From Streptomyces sp. CG1 (lineage in GTDB: Bacteria > Actinomycetota > Actinomycetes > Streptomycetales > Streptomycetaceae), in assembly GCF_041080625.1 (NCBI RefSeq), contig NZ_CP163518.1, positions 9,293,501-9,357,500 of the forward strand: DNA of 64,000 bases, in the 5' to 3' direction. Below, piece by piece: positions 34,228-43,079 of this stretch. The number at the start of each line of letters is the position of its first letter. Position 1 is the stretch's first letter. The notes under the pieces are model-generated. The model did not search any database, was not told the origin of the DNA, and saw nothing but the letters and a program-made list of their open reading frames with translations. Made by a program: the position numbers and the translations under genes.

Positions 34228-35562
34228 TCAGGCCCGCGGGGTGCGCAGGGCGAGAATGGCCATGTCGTCGTGGCCGTCGCTGGGGTGGTGATCGGCCAGT
34301 GCCCGTACGAACTCCGGCAGGGGCAGGCCGGCATGTTCCGCGGCGAGTCCGGCGAGCTGGCTCAGGCTCTCGTCGATGGAGCGGTCCGGATGCTCGATCA
34401 GCCCGTCGGTGAAGAACACCACGGTCGCGCCCGGCGGCAGGAAGCGGGAGTGGTCGGGCCGGGCCTGCTCGGGATCGACGCCGAGCGGCAGTCCGGGCTC
34501 GGCGAGCAGATAGCGCACCCGGCGATCGAGGGTGACGATCAGGGGCGGGACGTGGCCCGCGGTGCTCCAGAGCAGCCGCCAGCCGGATCCCTCCGGTTCG
34601 ATGCGGGCCAGGGTGGTGGTCGTGACGGGATTGCTCGTGATGGCTTCCAGGGCATGGTCGAGCTGGGCGAGGATCGCGCCGGGCGGAGCGGTGTGGTCGA
34701 ACAGCAGGGCGCGCAGCATGTTGCGGGTGGAGGCCATGGCGGCCGCGGCCTGCAGATCGTGGCCGACCACGTCGCCGATGACGACCGCCACGACGCGGTC
34801 GGGCAGCAGGATGGCGTCGTACCAGTCCCCGCCGAGCTGACTCGGCTCGGCGGCGGGCCGGTAGATGGCGGCGGCGGTGAAGGGCCGCAGGTCGGGCAGG
34901 GTGGGCAGCAGCAGCCGCTGGAACTGTTCGGCTCCCACCCGGATCTTCTCGAACAGGCGGACGTTCTCGATCGCGATGCCGGCGGCGCCGGCCAGGGCGA
35001 CGACGACGTTCTCGTCGTGCACGTCGAACGGCTGGCCGTCGCGCCGCTCGGCCAGGTAGAGGTCGCCGTAGATCTCGCCCCGCACGCTGATGGCGACGCC
35101 GAGCAGGGTGCGCATGCGCGGGTGGCCGGACGGGAAGCCGGCGGAGGACGGATGGGCCGTGATGTCGTCGATCCGCAGGGGGCCGGGGTAGCGGATCAGA
35201 TGGCCGAGGACGCCCAGACCACGGGGCAGGCCGACCTCGGCGAGATCAGCGCGTTCCTGTTTGGACAGACCGGCCGAGATGAACTGTTCCAGGCGCTCCC
35301 CGGACTCGTCGAGCACGCCCAGTGCCCCGTAGTGGGCTCCCACCAGGTCCATGGCGGTGGTGACGATACGGTGCAGCACCGCGGGCAACTCCACCTCACG
35401 GCTGATGGCCACCACAGCGTCCAGCAGGCCCTGCAGCCGGTCCATGGCGGACAGCAGGGAACGCAGCTGGTCGTCGATCCGGCCCAGCTCCGACCGCAGC
35501 CGCACATGCAGGTCGGGGACGTGCGCCCGCCTCGGCTGTCGCCCCATCTTCTCCGGGGTCAT
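34228..35562 (-). CDS. GAF-PP2C (SpoIIE-type) serine phosphatase
   Basis: A 444-residue cytosolic protein. A short coiled-coil start (LRSELGRIDDQLRSLLSAMDRLQ) is followed by a GAF sensor domain (about residues 45-190) and the SpoIIE-type PP2C domain (about 210-440). Metal-site motifs are GGDWYDA, VIGDVVGHDLQAAAAMA, FFTDGLIEH and GHDDMAILALR. Such enzymes dephosphorylate anti-anti-sigma factors and so control alternative sigma factors. The ATG at 35562 is taken as start; 35547 is the alternative. It lies 80 bp upstream of the MASE1 gene on the same strand. Confidence 0.9.
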   Translation of the reverse strand: MTPEKMGRQPRRAHVPDLHVRLRSELGRIDDQLRSLLSAMDRLQGLLDAVVAISREVELPAVLHRIVTTAMDLVGAHYGALGVLDESGERLEQFISAGLSKQERADLAEVGLPRGLGVLGHLIRYPGPLRIDDITAHPSSAGFPSGHPRMRTLLGVAISVRGEIYGDLYLAERRDGQPFDVHDENVVVALAGAAGIAIENVRLFEKIRVGAEQFQRLLLPTLPDLRPFTAAAIYRPAAEPSQLGGDWYDAILLPDRVVAVVIGDVVGHDLQAAAAMASTRNMLRALLFDHTAPPGAILAQLDHALEAITSNPVTTTTLARIEPEGSGWRLLWSTAGHVPPLIVTLDRRVRYLLAEPGLPLGVDPEQARPDHSRFLPPGATVVFFTDGLIEHPDRSIDESLSQLAGLAAEHAGLPLPEFVRALADHHPSDGHDDMAILALRTPRA

Positions 35563-35756
35563 CAGGCGCGCCTGGTGGCCGGCTGTTCGGTCGCGGCACC
35601 TGAGCGGTACATGCCGACCTCCTGACATGCCGGGGTACCGTCTCGGCAGCCGCCCCGGTGGTCCGGTCTCCGGGGGGCCGCCTCGCCTTCGATTGTGACA
35701 TCGGAGGAGGAGACCGACGCGCCAGAGCGGGGCCCGCGGCACCGGGCCCTTGGGCA

Positions 35757-37148
35757 CTAGGCCTCGCGTCGCTGTCGGCGCGCTGCCAGCACCGCGTAGA
35801 CGATGACCCCGGCGAACAGGAACAGCACGCCCTGGTACACCGCGGCGTAGCCGGCGCCGGCCATCAGCCAGAGGGAGAAGGCGGCCGCGATCGCGGTGAT
35901 CACCGAGTCCCGCACCAGACGGGCGCGGTCCACCGACTCGCGCCGGCCGGAGACCAGGTGGAAGATCTGCGCGGCCGTCGCCAGCAGATACGGCACGGTC
36001 GCGGTGAACGTGGTGACGAGGACCAGGACCTCGAAGACCTTCCCCGAGCCCGACAGGTAGTTGTACGCGGTCAGGAGGGAGGAGAGGACCACCGTGACGG
36101 CGACGCCGACCGTCGGCACACCTCGCCGACGGCGCCCGAACGCGGCGGGGAACAGTCCGTCCTTGGCCGCCGCGTACGGGGTCTGGGCGCTCAGCAGCGT
36201 CCAGCCGTTGAGGCATCCGGTCATCGACACCAGCGCCGCCAGCGCCACCGCCGTACCGCCCCAGCTGCCGCCGAACATCGCGTTCACGGCGTCGGAGAAG
36301 GGGGCCGTGGAGGCCACCAGCCGGTCGTGCGCGACCGTCCCGAAGACGGCGAGCGTGCCCAGCAGATAGACCAGCGCGGCGCCCGTGGTGCCGATGACGG
36401 TGGCGCGCCCCACGTTGCGGCGGGCGTCCCTGACCTCGCCGGCGCTCACGGCGGCGGACTCCACGCCGAGGTAGGAGAAGAGCAGCAGCGCGGCGGCGGC
36501 GGAGACCGCACCGACGGCGCTGTGCCCGCTCGCGTTGAACGGCCCGAGCCGGGAAGGATCGAAGAAGAACAGCCCGCCGACGGCCACGAGCAGCAGCGGC
36601 ACGAACTTCAGCACCGTCGACACCAGTTGGACGGCACCCACGTACCGGGTGCCGGCGAAGTTGGCCAGCGCGGGCAGCCATTGCAGGGTCAGGGCGGCCA
36701 GGCACGCGGTCCACTTGTGGTCGTTGACCGGGATCAGCACGTCGAGATAGCCGACGGCGGCGACGGCGAGCGCCGCGTTCGAAACCCAGGTGGTGATCCA
36801 GTACGCCCAAGCGGCGAGGAACCCGGCGAAGTCGCCGAAGGCCTCGCGGGCGTAGAGGTACGGGCCGCCGGTGCGGGGGTCGCGCGCGGCGAGCCGGCCG
36901 AAGACCAGGGCGAGCGCGATGGCGCCGACGGTCAGGACACCGAAGGCGACCAGGCTGACCGTTCCGTAGGGGGCGATGGAGGCGGGCAGCAGGAAGATGC
37001 CGCCGCCGATGATGTTGCCCATGACCAGCGCGGTCGCGACCGGCAGACCGAAGCGACGGGCATGTTTGCTGGTGGTGCCCGCTGTGGAGACCTCGTCGGT
37101 CTCCAAGGGGGCCGGAGCCGACGGGGGGACGGTTCCGGTGACGTGCAT
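35757..37148 (-). CDS. APC-family amino-acid permease
   Basis: A 463-residue permease with about 12 membrane helices. GLPVATALVMGNIIGGGIFLLPA near the N-terminus is the helix-1 substrate-binding motif, and SYLGVESAAVSAGEVRDARRNVGRAT resembles arginine/agmatine-type antiporters of the APC superfamily. The ATG at 37148 is chosen (MHVTGTV) because upstream codons lack homology. It lies next to the GntR regulator and the hydroxyproline genes, so uptake of hydroxyproline or another amino acid is a reasonable inference. Confidence 0.88.
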   Translation of the reverse strand: MHVTGTVPPSAPAPLETDEVSTAGTTSKHARRFGLPVATALVMGNIIGGGIFLLPASIAPYGTVSLVAFGVLTVGAIALALVFGRLAARDPRTGGPYLYAREAFGDFAGFLAAWAYWITTWVSNAALAVAAVGYLDVLIPVNDHKWTACLAALTLQWLPALANFAGTRYVGAVQLVSTVLKFVPLLLVAVGGLFFFDPSRLGPFNASGHSAVGAVSAAAALLLFSYLGVESAAVSAGEVRDARRNVGRATVIGTTGAALVYLLGTLAVFGTVAHDRLVASTAPFSDAVNAMFGGSWGGTAVALAALVSMTGCLNGWTLLSAQTPYAAAKDGLFPAAFGRRRRGVPTVGVAVTVVLSSLLTAYNYLSGSGKVFEVLVLVTTFTATVPYLLATAAQIFHLVSGRRESVDRARLVRDSVITAIAAAFSLWLMAGAGYAAVYQGVLFLFAGVIVYAVLAARRQRREA

Positions 37149-37310
37149 GGGGGGTGGACCTCTCATCGAACAGACATCCCGGGATCGCCGGGACCCGGTC
37201 ATGCTCCGGGAAGCCCCCGTCCACCGCAAAATCGCCGGTCCTTCTGGCGTCTAGCCCGGCTGATCGTGAAAAAAGTGCGCTGAAACGGCATCCGCACCGC
37301 GAGATGTTCG

Positions 37311-38024
37311 CTAGCCGCGTTCCGTACCCTCTGCCCACAGGCTGCGTACATGTCCCAGATGCCGGGTCATGATCGCGTGTACGCCCTTCTCGTCCTGGTC
37401 CAGAAGGGCGTCGAGGAGTTCCAGGTGCTCCTCGGCCGAGGCGAGCAGCCGGCCGGCCTTCACCAGGGTCGTCAGGCCGTAGAGGCGGGAGCGGCCGCGC
37501 AGGTCGGCCACCACCTCGACCAGATGGGCGTTGCCCGCCAGGGCGAGCAGGCCGAGGTGGAAGCGGGTGTCGGCTTCGACGTAGGCGATCAGGTCGCCCG
37601 CGGCCGCCGCGCCGACGATCTCGCGGGCCGCCGGGCGCAGCGCCTCCAGCGAGACGCGATCGGCGGTACGGGCCAGGGCGACCACGGTGGGGATCTCGAT
37701 GAGCGCGCGGATGTGGGTGTACTCGTCCAGCTGCTGGTCGGAGACCGCGGTGACCCGGAAGCCCTTGTTCGGCACGGTGTCGACCAAGCCCTCCTTGGCC
37801 AGGTCCAGCATCGCCTCCCGCACCGGCGTCGCCGAGACGCCGAAGCGGGCGGCGAGCGAGGGCGCGGAGTAGACCTCGCCCGGCCGCAGCTCGCCCGCGA
37901 TCAGCGCGGCGCGCAACGCGTCCGCGACCCGCTCGCGGAAGCTGCTGCGCCGGCCGCCCAGCCGGGGGAGCGTGGGCAGGTCCGAGTCCGGCCGGTTCTG
38001 TTCCTGTGCCATGTCACGCATCAC
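37311..38024 (-). CDS. GntR-family regulator with FCD domain
   Basis: A 237-residue regulator. The winged HTH lies at about residues 28-92 (SAPSLAARFGVSATPVREAMLDLAKEGLVDTVPNKGF). The helical FCD ligand domain follows, with metal-binding candidates in DTRFHLGLLALAGNAHL and the C-terminal MTRHLGHVRSLW. FCD regulators sense organic or amino acids. ATGs at 38024, 38021 and 38012 are all possible starts. It sits between the permease and the epimerase and probably binds the ATGTCAC motifs found before the cluster's operons. Confidence 0.88.
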   Translation of the reverse strand: MMRDMAQEQNRPDSDLPTLPRLGGRRSSFRERVADALRAALIAGELRPGEVYSAPSLAARFGVSATPVREAMLDLAKEGLVDTVPNKGFRVTAVSDQQLDEYTHIRALIEIPTVVALARTADRVSLEALRPAAREIVGAAAAGDLIAYVEADTRFHLGLLALAGNAHLVEVVADLRGRSRLYGLTTLVKAGRLLASAEEHLELLDALLDQDEKGVHAIMTRHLGHVRSLWAEGTERG

Positions 38025-38084
38025 CGGTGTGAGTCTAGAGGACGCGAGGGCGCTGGAGAACGGCCGGCGGACGAACCCTGACGG

Positions 38085-39086
38085 CTAGAGGACGAATCCC
38101 TCCGGGAAGGGGTCGGTGGGGTCGAGGAGATACTGCGCGGTGCCGGTGATCCACGCGCGGCCGGTGAAGCTGGGCAGCACCGCCGGGACGCCTGCCACCT
38201 CCGTCGTACCGAGCAGGCGTCCGGTGAACCGGGTCCCGATGAAGGACTCGTTCACGAACTCGGTGTGCAACGGCAGTTCGCCCCGCGCGTGCAGTTGAGC
38301 CATGCGCGCGCTCGTGCCCGTGCCGCACGGGGAGCGGTCGAACCAGCCCGGGTGGATGACCATGGCGTGCCGTGAGTGGCGTGCGGTGGCGCCGGGCGCG
38401 TAGAGGTGGACGTGGTGGCAGCCGCGGATGGAGGGGTCCTCGGGGTGCACCGGTTCCGCCTCGGCGTTGATCGCCGCCATCAGGGAGAGGCCGGCCGCCA
38501 GGATGTCGTCCTTGCGGGCGCGGTCGAAGGGCAGCGCGAAGGCGTCGAGCGGCAGGATCGCGTAGAAGTTGCCGCCGTAGGCGAGGTCGTAGGTGACCGT
38601 ACGGCCGTCGGGCAGGGCGATCTTGCGGTCCACGGCGACGGCGAACGACGGCACGTTCTTCAGGGTCACGTTCCGCGCGGCCCCGTTCTCCACCGCCACC
38701 TCGGCGACCACCAGCCCCGCCGGGGTGTCGAGCCGGATCGTGGTCACCGGCTCCACGACCTCCACCATGCCGGTCTCCACCAGCACGGTGGCGACCCCGA
38801 TGGTGCCGTGCCCGCACATCGGCAGATAGCCGGAGACCTCGATGTAGAGGACACCCCAGTCGCAGTCGGGACGGCTCGGCGGCTGGAGGATCGCACCGCT
38901 CATCGCGGAGTGCCCGCGCGGTTCGTTCATCAGCAACTGCTTGATGCCGTCGCGGTGTTCACGGAAGTACAGCCGCCGTTCGTTCATCGTCGCACCCGGT
39001 ACGGTGCCGATCCCGCCGGTGATCACCCGGGTCGGCATGCCCTCGGTGTGCGAGTCGACGGCGTGCAGGACGAGCTTGCTGCGCAT
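38085..39086 (-). CDS. 4-hydroxyproline 2-epimerase (proline racemase family)
   Basis: A 333-residue PLP-independent epimerase. Both catalytic cysteines are present, Cys91 in MCGHGT and Cys254 in SPCGTGTSA. This favours a racemase/epimerase over the Thr-containing 3-hydroxyproline dehydratases. It would convert trans-4-hydroxy-L-proline to cis-4-hydroxy-D-proline, the first step of the pathway completed by the neighbouring genes. It shares the strand with the DHDPS-like gene 50 bp upstream. Confidence 0.9.
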   Translation of the reverse strand: MRSKLVLHAVDSHTEGMPTRVITGGIGTVPGATMNERRLYFREHRDGIKQLLMNEPRGHSAMSGAILQPPSRPDCDWGVLYIEVSGYLPMCGHGTIGVATVLVETGMVEVVEPVTTIRLDTPAGLVVAEVAVENGAARNVTLKNVPSFAVAVDRKIALPDGRTVTYDLAYGGNFYAILPLDAFALPFDRARKDDILAAGLSLMAAINAEAEPVHPEDPSIRGCHHVHLYAPGATARHSRHAMVIHPGWFDRSPCGTGTSARMAQLHARGELPLHTEFVNESFIGTRFTGRLLGTTEVAGVPAVLPSFTGRAWITGTAQYLLDPTDPFPEGFVL

Positions 39087-39097
39087 GATCCGACTCC

Positions 39098-39139
39098 CTT
39101 GTGCGGGCCTACTTGTGCGGGCCTACTCGTGCGGGCCTA
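39098..39139. repeat. Three tandem 14-bp repeats starting at a stop codon
   Basis: CTTGTGCGGGCCTA occurs at 39098-39111 and 39112-39125, and CTCGTGCGGGCCTA at 39126-39139. On the coding (minus) strand each unit begins with TAG, the first being the stop codon of the DHDPS-like gene. The repeat fills most of the 50-bp gap to the epimerase gene. Confidence 0.85.
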
Positions 39140-40033
39140 GACGAGGCCCGCGGCGACGGCCTTCTCGGTTGCGGCCCGGACCTGGGCCTCCTGTTCGGGC
39201 AGCAGCGCCACGCGCGGCGGGCGCACCGGGCCGCCGTACCGCCCGGCGATGTCCATGGACAACTTGATGGCCTGCACGAACTCCACCTTCGAGTCCCAGC
39301 GCAGCAGCGGGTGCAGCTGCCGGTACAGGGGGAGTGCGGTGGTGAGGTCGCCGGTCACCGCGGCACGGTACAGCTCCACCGAGGCCCGCGGGAGCGCGTT
39401 CGGGTAACCGGCCACCCAGCCCTTGGCGCCTGCCACCGCCAGCTCCAGCAGGACGTCGTCGGCGCCGATCAACAGGTCCAGCTCCGGTGCGAGTTCGGCG
39501 ATGCGGTAGGCACGGCGGACGTCGCCGGAGAACTCCTTGACGCCGTGGATGTGCCCCTCGCCGTGCAGCCGGGCGAGGAGTTCGGGCACCAGGTCGACCT
39601 TGGTGTCGACCGGGTTGTTGTACGCCACCACGGGCAGCCCCCCGCGGGCGACCTCGGCGTAGTGGGCGAGGACGGAACGCTCGTCGGCGCGGTAGGCGTT
39701 GGGCGGCAGCAGCATCACCGACGCACAGCCCGCCTCGCCCGCCTGCTCGGCCCAGCGCCGGGCCTCCGCCGAGCCGTACGCGGCGACGCCCGGCATCACC
39801 CGCTCGCCGCCGATCGCCGCGACGGCCGTCTGCACCACCCGGGCCCGCTCCTCGGGCGTGAGCACCTGGTACTCGCCGAGCGAGCCGTTGGGTACGACGC
39901 CGTCACAGCCGTTCGCCACCAGCCAGGAGCAGTGCTCGGCGTATCGGTCGTAGTCGATCGAGAGGTCGTCGCGCAGTGGGAGCGCGGTGGCGACGAGGAC
40001 ACCGCGCCACGGGCGGTTCTGCGGATGGGTCAT
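39137..40033 (-). CDS. DHDPS-family lyase, probable pyrroline-4-hydroxy-2-carboxylate deaminase
   Basis: A 298-residue TIM-barrel enzyme of the dihydrodipicolinate synthase family. The Schiff-base Lys166 lies in HGVKEFSG and the catalytic Tyr138 in VVAYNNP; the substrate loop reads NGSLGEYQVLT. In hydroxyproline clusters the DHDPS-like member deaminates 1-pyrroline-4-hydroxy-2-carboxylate to 2-oxoglutarate semialdehyde. Context with the epimerase and three-subunit dehydrogenase supports that role over lysine synthesis. A semialdehyde dehydrogenase is not seen in the window. Confidence 0.83.
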   Translation of the reverse strand: MTHPQNRPWRGVLVATALPLRDDLSIDYDRYAEHCSWLVANGCDGVVPNGSLGEYQVLTPEERARVVQTAVAAIGGERVMPGVAAYGSAEARRWAEQAGEAGCASVMLLPPNAYRADERSVLAHYAEVARGGLPVVAYNNPVDTKVDLVPELLARLHGEGHIHGVKEFSGDVRRAYRIAELAPELDLLIGADDVLLELAVAGAKGWVAGYPNALPRASVELYRAAVTGDLTTALPLYRQLHPLLRWDSKVEFVQAIKLSMDIAGRYGGPVRPPRVALLPEQEAQVRAATEKAVAAGLV

Positions 40034-40053
40034 CTGTGGTCCCCAATCGAATG

Positions 40054-40073
40054 ACGTGTGACATGGTACTGAT
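40054..40073 (-). promoter_or_regulatory. Shared operator-like motif before the DHDPS-like gene
   Basis: On the minus strand the site reads ATCAGTACCATGTCACACGT, 18 of 20 identical to the motif at 43080-43099. It ends 20 bp before the gene start. Confidence 0.6.
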
Positions 40074-40086
40074 GGTTGGAGTTATT

Positions 40087-40128
40087 GAGTGCTGAGTGCT
40101 GAGTGCTGAGTGCTGAGTGCTGAGTGCA
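40087..40128. repeat. Heptanucleotide tandem repeat, GAGTGCT x6
   Basis: Five perfect GAGTGCT units are followed by GAGTGCA. The array lies between the dehydrogenase and DHDPS-like genes, upstream of the latter's operator-like motif. Such short arrays can vary in copy number by slippage. Confidence 0.95.
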
Positions 40129-40159
40129 GTGGCTGGGCTGGTCGTCTCGGTCCGGGTGT

Positions 40160-41602
40160 TCAGTCGTCCGGCAGGCCGGCCAGGACGCCGAGCGGTACCG
40201 GCCGGGCGAACGGGCGGCGTCCCGCGGTGAGCGGGCATCCGGTCAGGCCGGCCACCGCCGGTGCGCACATCCGGCCCTGGCACCAGCCCATCCCGGCCCG
40301 CGTGAGCAGCTTCACGGTGCGCAGATCGCACGCGCCGAGCGAGCCTGCGGCGGTGCGGACCGCGCCTGCCGTGACCTCCTCGCACCGGCACACCACCGTG
40401 TCGTCCGTGAGCCGTTCCACCCAGCCCGCGGGCGGCGCGTACGCCGCTTCGAGTGCCGTGAAGAACGTCCGCAGCCGGGTCCTGGCCCGGGCGGCCGCCG
40501 CCCAGGAGCGAGGGTCGGGGGCGGTGCCGCACAGGCGGGCGGCGATCGAACGGCCGGCGATGTGTCCCTCTGCGCGTGCGAGGGCCGCGCCGCCGATGCC
40601 GGTGGTCTCGCCGGCCGCCCAGACCTCGGGCACGTCGGTGCGCTGCTCGTCGTCGACCCGTACGGCCGTGCGGTCCGCTTCGGAGAGCGTGCAGCCGAGC
40701 GTCTCGGCGAGGTCGGTGTGCGGCAGCATGCCGTGTCCGACGGCGAGGGTGTCACAGGGGATGCGGCGTGCGCTGCCGGGCCTGATCCGCCCGGACCTGT
40801 CCACGGTGGCGATGGTGACCGCCTCCAGCCGGTCGGTGCCGTGGGCCTCCACGACGATGTGCCGGGACAGGGTGCGGACCCCGTGGCGCAGCAACTTCCC
40901 TGCGTACCAGGCACCTTCGGCGAGCTTGCCCGGTTCTGCGGCGAAGGCCGGGGCGCGGCGCAGCAGGGCTCTGGGGTCGGCCGACTCCACCAGCGCGGCC
41001 ACCCGCGCCCCGGCCGCGGCGAGTCCCGTGGCCACCGGCAGGAGCAGGGGTCCGGTGCCGGCGACCACGACCGTACGGCCGGGCAGTACCAGGCCGCCCT
41101 TGAGCATGGCCTGTGCGCCGCCCGCGGTGACGACACCGGGGAGTGTCCAGCCAGGGAAGGGCAGCACACGCTCGTAGCCGCCGGTGGCGAGCAGCACGGC
41201 GTCGGCTCGTACGGCGACCCCCTCCTCCTGCGCGGAGCCGCGCAGGGCGTGCACCGTGAAGGAGCCGGACTCCGGCGCGACGATAGGGTCCTGCCCGTGC
41301 TCGGCGCGGCCCGGCTTCCGCTCGACGCACCAGACATGGTGATCCGTCAGGTGAGTGATCCGTCCGGCGGCGATGTGCCGGTCGACGCCGTCCCGCAGCC
41401 GTTCCCAGGTGCGCCACTGGTGGTGCAGGGCCTCGGGGCGGCGGGCGCCGAGGGCCCGGGCGGGCTGTCGGTAGAACTGGCCGCCCGCCTGCTCGGCCGC
41501 GTCGACGAGGGTGACCCGTACACCCCGGTCGGCCGCCGCCAGCGCCCCGGCGAGACCCGCCGGGCCCGCCCCGACGACGGCGAGGTGCGCTCGCTCAGTC
41601 AT
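40160..41602 (-). CDS. FAD/NAD-binding dehydrogenase subunit with BFD-type iron-sulfur domain (D-hydroxyproline dehydrogenase alpha-like)
   Basis: A 480-residue flavoprotein. The N-terminal dinucleotide motif VVGAGPAGLAGALAAADRG and a second one, VVVAGTGPLLLPVATGLAAAG, identify a two-dinucleotide-binding reductase. The C-terminal Cys cluster VCRCEEVT...WCQGRMC is a BFD-like [2Fe-2S] site. This is the architecture of the alpha subunit of heteromeric amine/octopine/hydroxyproline dehydrogenases. The ATG at 41602 overlaps the stop of the small ferredoxin-like gene (ATGA). It oxidises cis-4-hydroxy-D-proline together with its partners. Confidence 0.86.
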   Translation of the reverse strand: MTERAHLAVVGAGPAGLAGALAAADRGVRVTLVDAAEQAGGQFYRQPARALGARRPEALHHQWRTWERLRDGVDRHIAAGRITHLTDHHVWCVERKPGRAEHGQDPIVAPESGSFTVHALRGSAQEEGVAVRADAVLLATGGYERVLPFPGWTLPGVVTAGGAQAMLKGGLVLPGRTVVVAGTGPLLLPVATGLAAAGARVAALVESADPRALLRRAPAFAAEPGKLAEGAWYAGKLLRHGVRTLSRHIVVEAHGTDRLEAVTIATVDRSGRIRPGSARRIPCDTLAVGHGMLPHTDLAETLGCTLSEADRTAVRVDDEQRTDVPEVWAAGETTGIGGAALARAEGHIAGRSIAARLCGTAPDPRSWAAAARARTRLRTFFTALEAAYAPPAGWVERLTDDTVVCRCEEVTAGAVRTAAGSLGACDLRTVKLLTRAGMGWCQGRMCAPAVAGLTGCPLTAGRRPFARPVPLGVLAGLPDD

Positions 41603-41892
41603 CGTCCCGTCCCCTCCTGTGTGCGGATCACATCGCCCGGATGGACCGGAATCAGGCAAGCACGTTGGTTTGCCCGGCCGTTGACGGTCACGAGGCAGTC
41701 GAAGCACACCCCGATCCCGCAGAAGACCCCGCGGGGGCGGCCGGCGCCGCGGGTGCTGCGCCAGGCCGTCACGCCCGCCGCCCACAGCGCCGCGGCGACC
41801 GTCTGTCCGGGCAGGGCCGTGACGGGCCGGCCGTCGAAGGTGACGGTGAAGGCCTCGCCCGGCCGGGCCCGGGCCAACTCCAGGGGATTCAC
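41599..41892 (-). CDS. (2Fe-2S)-binding subunit (gamma) of the dehydrogenase
   Basis: A 97-residue plant-ferredoxin-fold protein. Cluster ligands are the cysteines of FCGIGVCFDCLV and the distal Cys of NQRACLIPV. The N-terminal half has TVTFDGRPVTALPGQTVAAAL. The GTG at 41892 overlaps the stop of the upstream oxidoreductase (GTGA), and its own stop overlaps the next start. It is typical of SoxA/HcnA-like small subunits that shuttle electrons inside the three-subunit enzyme. Confidence 0.88.
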   Translation of the reverse strand: MNPLELARARPGEAFTVTFDGRPVTALPGQTVAAALWAAGVTAWRSTRGAGRPRGVFCGIGVCFDCLVTVNGRANQRACLIPVHPGDVIRTQEGTGR

Positions 41893-43079
41893 GGCGCGTT
41901 GCCTCCTTCGGCGTCGAATGCGTCGGTGTCGGATCCGTCGGTGTCGAACCGCTCCGGCCGGAACGGCGTGAGATCCAGTTCCGGGGTCTTTCCGGTGAGC
42001 GTCTGCGCGATCAACTGCCCGGTGCCCGTGGCCAGTCCGATGCCGGCACCCTCGTGCCCGCAGGCGTGGAACAGCCCCGGCGCGCGCGGATCCGGGCCGA
42101 TCGCCGGGAGATGGTCGGGCAGGTACGGCCGGAAACCCGCGTACGTCCGCAGCGCGCGCACCCGCTCCAGGAACGGGAACAATCCGATCGCCCCGGCCGC
42201 GAGCGCCCGTACCGCCGGGAGCGAGAGCGAGGGGTCGAAGCCGACCCGCTCCCGGCTCGCGCCGATCAGCACCGGCCCGGCGGCGGTGCCCTCCACCACC
42301 GGCGAGGTGCGCAGGGCGGCGGAGTCGCTCGCGACGTCGGCCACATAGTCCGCGGCGTACACCTTGTGCCGGACCATGCGTGGCAGCGGCTCGGTGACCA
42401 GGACGAAGCCGCGCCGCGGGAGTACCGGCAGCCGGACGCCGGCAAGGGCCGCGAGGTCGCCGCCCCAGGTGCCGGCCGCGTTCACCACCGCCGGTGCGTG
42501 CAGGTCGCCCCGGTCGGTGCGGACACCTGCCACCGCGCCGTCCGCCGTGCGCAGTACGCCGGTGACGGTCCAGCCCGTGTGCAGGCGGGCGCCGGAGGCA
42601 CGGAGCAGGTGGGCGGCGGCGAGGGCGGGCATGACCTGGGCGTCCTGCGGATAGTGCACCCCGCCGGCCAAGCCGGTCGCCAAGTGGGGTTCCAGGGCGG
42701 GTAGTTCGTCCGCCGCCACCGGTTCTGCCTCGACTCCGGCGGTCCGCTGGGCGGCGGCGAAGGCATGCAGTGCGGTGAGGGTCTCGGGGGTGGAAGCGAC
42801 CACCAGGCCGCCCTTGGGTTCGTACTCGACGGCCGTGCCCAGCTCGTCGCCCAGACGCGACCACAACCGGGCCGACAGCAGGGCGAGGCCAAGTTCGGGG
42901 CCCGGTTCCTTGTCGGACACGAGCAGGTTGCCCTCGCCGGCACCGGTGGTGCCGCCGGCCACCGGGCCACGGTCCACCACCCGTACACCGAGGCCGGCCC
43001 GTGCGGCGTACCACGCGCAGGCCGCGCCTACCATCCCGGCTCCCACGACCACGACGTCGCAGGTCAGTTGCTTCGCCAC
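41889..43079 (-). CDS. FAD-dependent oxidoreductase, D-amino-acid/sarcosine oxidase type (beta subunit)
   Basis: A 396-residue DAO-fold flavoprotein. The FAD motif VVVVGAGMVGAACAWYAARAG is at the N-terminus, and GTTGAGEGNLLVSDKEPG contains the isoalloxazine-contact region. The C-terminal part has FHACGHEGAGIGLATGTGQLI. It would carry the substrate site for cis-4-hydroxy-D-proline in the heterotrimer with the two genes downstream, which it overlaps. It is the first gene of the operon, with a 20-bp motif directly before its start. Confidence 0.88.
   Translation of the reverse strand: MAKQLTCDVVVVGAGMVGAACAWYAARAGLGVRVVDRGPVAGGTTGAGEGNLLVSDKEPGPELGLALLSARLWSRLGDELGTAVEYEPKGGLVVASTPETLTALHAFAAAQRTAGVEAEPVAADELPALEPHLATGLAGGVHYPQDAQVMPALAAAHLLRASGARLHTGWTVTGVLRTADGAVAGVRTDRGDLHAPAVVNAAGTWGGDLAALAGVRLPVLPRRGFVLVTEPLPRMVRHKVYAADYVADVASDSAALRTSPVVEGTAAGPVLIGASRERVGFDPSLSLPAVRALAAGAIGLFPFLERVRALRTYAGFRPYLPDHLPAIGPDPRAPGLFHACGHEGAGIGLATGTGQLIAQTLTGKTPELDLTPFRPERFDTDGSDTDAFDAEGGNAP

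Noticed and set aside
34228..37338. A single minus-strand open frame of more than 1,000 codons upstream of and through the phosphatase gene
   Set aside because: Only the part from 35562 matches a protein family. The upstream part is an Arg/Pro/Gly-rich shadow of the APC permease in another frame, a common artefact at this GC content.
40087..40128. CRISPR array
   Set aside because: Units are 7 bp with no spacers, so it is a simple tandem repeat. No cas genes are present in the window.
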